Origin: Bacteroidia bacterium
GTDB taxonomy: Bacteria > Bacteroidota > Bacteroidia > NS11-12g > UBA9320
Direction: 5' to 3'
Length of the DNA: 64,000 bases
Assembly: GCA_018402155.1 (NCBI GenBank)
Contig: JAGYJG010000001.1
Span: forward strand, 354,831-418,830
Position numbers and translations under genes: made by a program. Positions 62,987 through 64,000 of the stretch are shown here, one piece after another; position 1 is the stretch's first letter, and each line of letters begins with the position of its first letter. The notes under the pieces are model-generated. The model ran no database searches. It saw only the letters and a list, made by a program, of their open reading frames with translations, and was not told the origin of the DNA.

Positions 62987-64000
62987 TTATGTAAATAGCA
63001 TACCTGCTATAGTTGCCGTCATAAGACAAGCGAGCGTGCCGCCAAGGAGTGCGCGAAGCCCGAGTTTAGCCAATACGCCACGTTGGTTTGGGGCTATTGC
63101 GCTTATGCCGCCTATTTGAATGCCAATAGATGCAAAGTTGGAAAATCCGCACAATGCGTATGTGAGAATTACTGTAGAGCGGTGCCCAAGTTGTGAGCCC
63201 CCTTCCGCAGCTATCAAATCTTTCAGTGATAGGTAAGCTATAAACTCATTTATTACAGTTTTTTCGCCTAGCAATTGGCCGCTCAATAGAATGTCTTGCG
63301 CGTCTATACCTATCACCCAAGCTAGCGGAGCGAATGCAAAACCTAGTATCATCTGTAAATTAAGACCTTGGTATTGAGTGTTCTCTGCTATACTTGCGTT
63401 CAGACCGGTATAGCTTCCTACAATGTCAAATAAGAAATAATTTATCATAGCGATAAATGCCAAGAATACGAGAATCATTCCACCTACATTTATCGCTAGT
63501 TTGATACCATCAGTGGTGCCGTTAGATATAGCTTCTAGTGGTCCTGAACCTATGGTGTCTTTATCTATATCTAGCTGTTGATTCACATTTTCGGTTTCGG
63601 GGTAAAGTATTTTAGCACACACAATAGCAGCGGGAGCCGATAGAATAGAAGCTGTGAGGAGATGTTTTGCAAATTCTTGTTGAGCTGCTAAATCGTCACC
63701 GCCCAAAAATCCAATAAAAGCTGCAAATACGCCACCTGCTATTGTAGCCATTCCGCCAGTCATTAAACACAATATTTCTGACTTACTCATTTTGGCAATG
63801 TAGGGCTTTACCAAAAGCGGAGCCTCGGTTTGCCCTACAAATATATTGGCAGCTGCAGCCAGACTCTCGGCACCAGATAGACGCATCGTCTTGCTCAATA
63901 TCCACGCAAATCCGAAAACAATTTTTTGTAAAAAACCAAGGTAATACAATAACGAAGTTAGAGCAGAGACGAAAACAACTGTAGGTAATACTTTAAACGC
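62987..64000 (-). CDS. NupC/CNT family nucleoside transporter (5' end beyond window)
   Basis: The frame stays open to base 64000, reading AFKVLPTVVFVSALTSLLYY; the internal TTG at 63949 is therefore not the start. The visible 337 residues cover the C-terminal three quarters of a concentrative nucleoside transporter: FLQKIVFGFAWILSKTMRLSGAESL, NIFVGQTEAPLLVKPYI, TGGMATIAGGVFAAFIGFLG, NPTS-like loop region, and YALCGFSNFASIGIQIGGI. Such proteins import nucleosides with Na+ or H+. An insertion near residues ~135-160 of the visible part carries a charged loop. Confidence 0.92.
   Translation of the reverse strand, partial: AFKVLPTVVFVSALTSLLYYLGFLQKIVFGFAWILSKTMRLSGAESLAAAANIFVGQTEAPLLVKPYIAKMSKSEILCLMTGGMATIAGGVFAAFIGFLGGDDLAAQQEFAKHLLTASILSAPAAIVCAKILYPETENVNQQLDIDKDTIGSGPLEAISNGTTDGIKLAINVGGMILVFLAFIAMINYFLFDIVGSYTGLNASIAENTQYQGLNLQMILGFAFAPLAWVIGIDAQDILLSGQLLGEKTVINEFIAYLSLKDLIAAEGGSQLGHRSTVILTYALCGFSNFASIGIQIGGISAIAPNQRGVLAKLGLRALLGGTLACLMTATIAGMLFT

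Overview
The window looks like chromosomal DNA of a low-GC member of the Bacteroidota. The evidence is the type IX secretion and gliding genes (PorU sortase, PorP/SprF, GldJ), many secreted proteins with C-terminal T9SS sorting domains ('YPNP' start, 'GxY' near the end), lipidated TamL, and repeated TAnnTTTG promoter -7 boxes. The exact genus cannot be told; a Flavobacteriia-like or related lineage is a guess.

Layout. 1-6.1 kb: T9SS/gliding locus, with porU (C-terminus cut off by the window start) divergent from porP/sprF-gldJ, closed by a strong terminator. 6.7-11.7 kb (minus): a GH16 beta-glucanase with sorting domain, a YgiQ radical SAM protein and an M23 peptidase. 11.8-17.1 kb: an AraC regulator divergent from a heme/iron-type uptake operon (HmuY-like T9SS protein, TonB-dependent receptor, second HmuY-like lipoprotein). 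17.3-31.8 kb: housekeeping genes (ileS-dksA-lspA; a glycosyltransferase; an MMPL exporter; dapB-lepB-fmt; mltG; a DEAD-box helicase).

32.1-50.6 kb is the exceptional part. A XerC/D-like tyrosine recombinase is followed by a uniformly plus-strand array of seven cassettes separated by attC-like inverted-repeat sites. In four of the seven cassettes the first 9-14 bases are the reverse complement of that cassette's own 3' core (GTTGGCAGTA... and ...TACTGCCAAC, GTTACCCAAC and GTTGGGTAAC, and so on), and in a fifth the match is shorter. This is what circularisable integron cassettes show. The stems pair better on the bottom strand than on the top, as in integron attC sites. The integrase, however, appears to lack the extra IntI patch, and the core is GTTR rather than canonical GTTRRRY. 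The cargo is almost all exported: T9SS surface proteins and metalloproteases, often translationally coupled to a small lipoprotein. Three cassettes share a ~195-bp structured leader and a nearly identical signal peptide fused to different passengers. I read it as an integron-like platform for shuffling surface/secreted proteins, fed by the T9SS whose components lie 30 kb upstream.

50.9-64 kb returns to core genes: trxB, a small lytic transglycosylase, a coiled-coil membrane protein, lysA, tamL, a TrmH-type rRNA methyltransferase, an outer membrane protein, a bacilliredoxin, ahcY, an aminotransferase class IV enzyme and a NupC nucleoside transporter (N-terminus cut by the window end).
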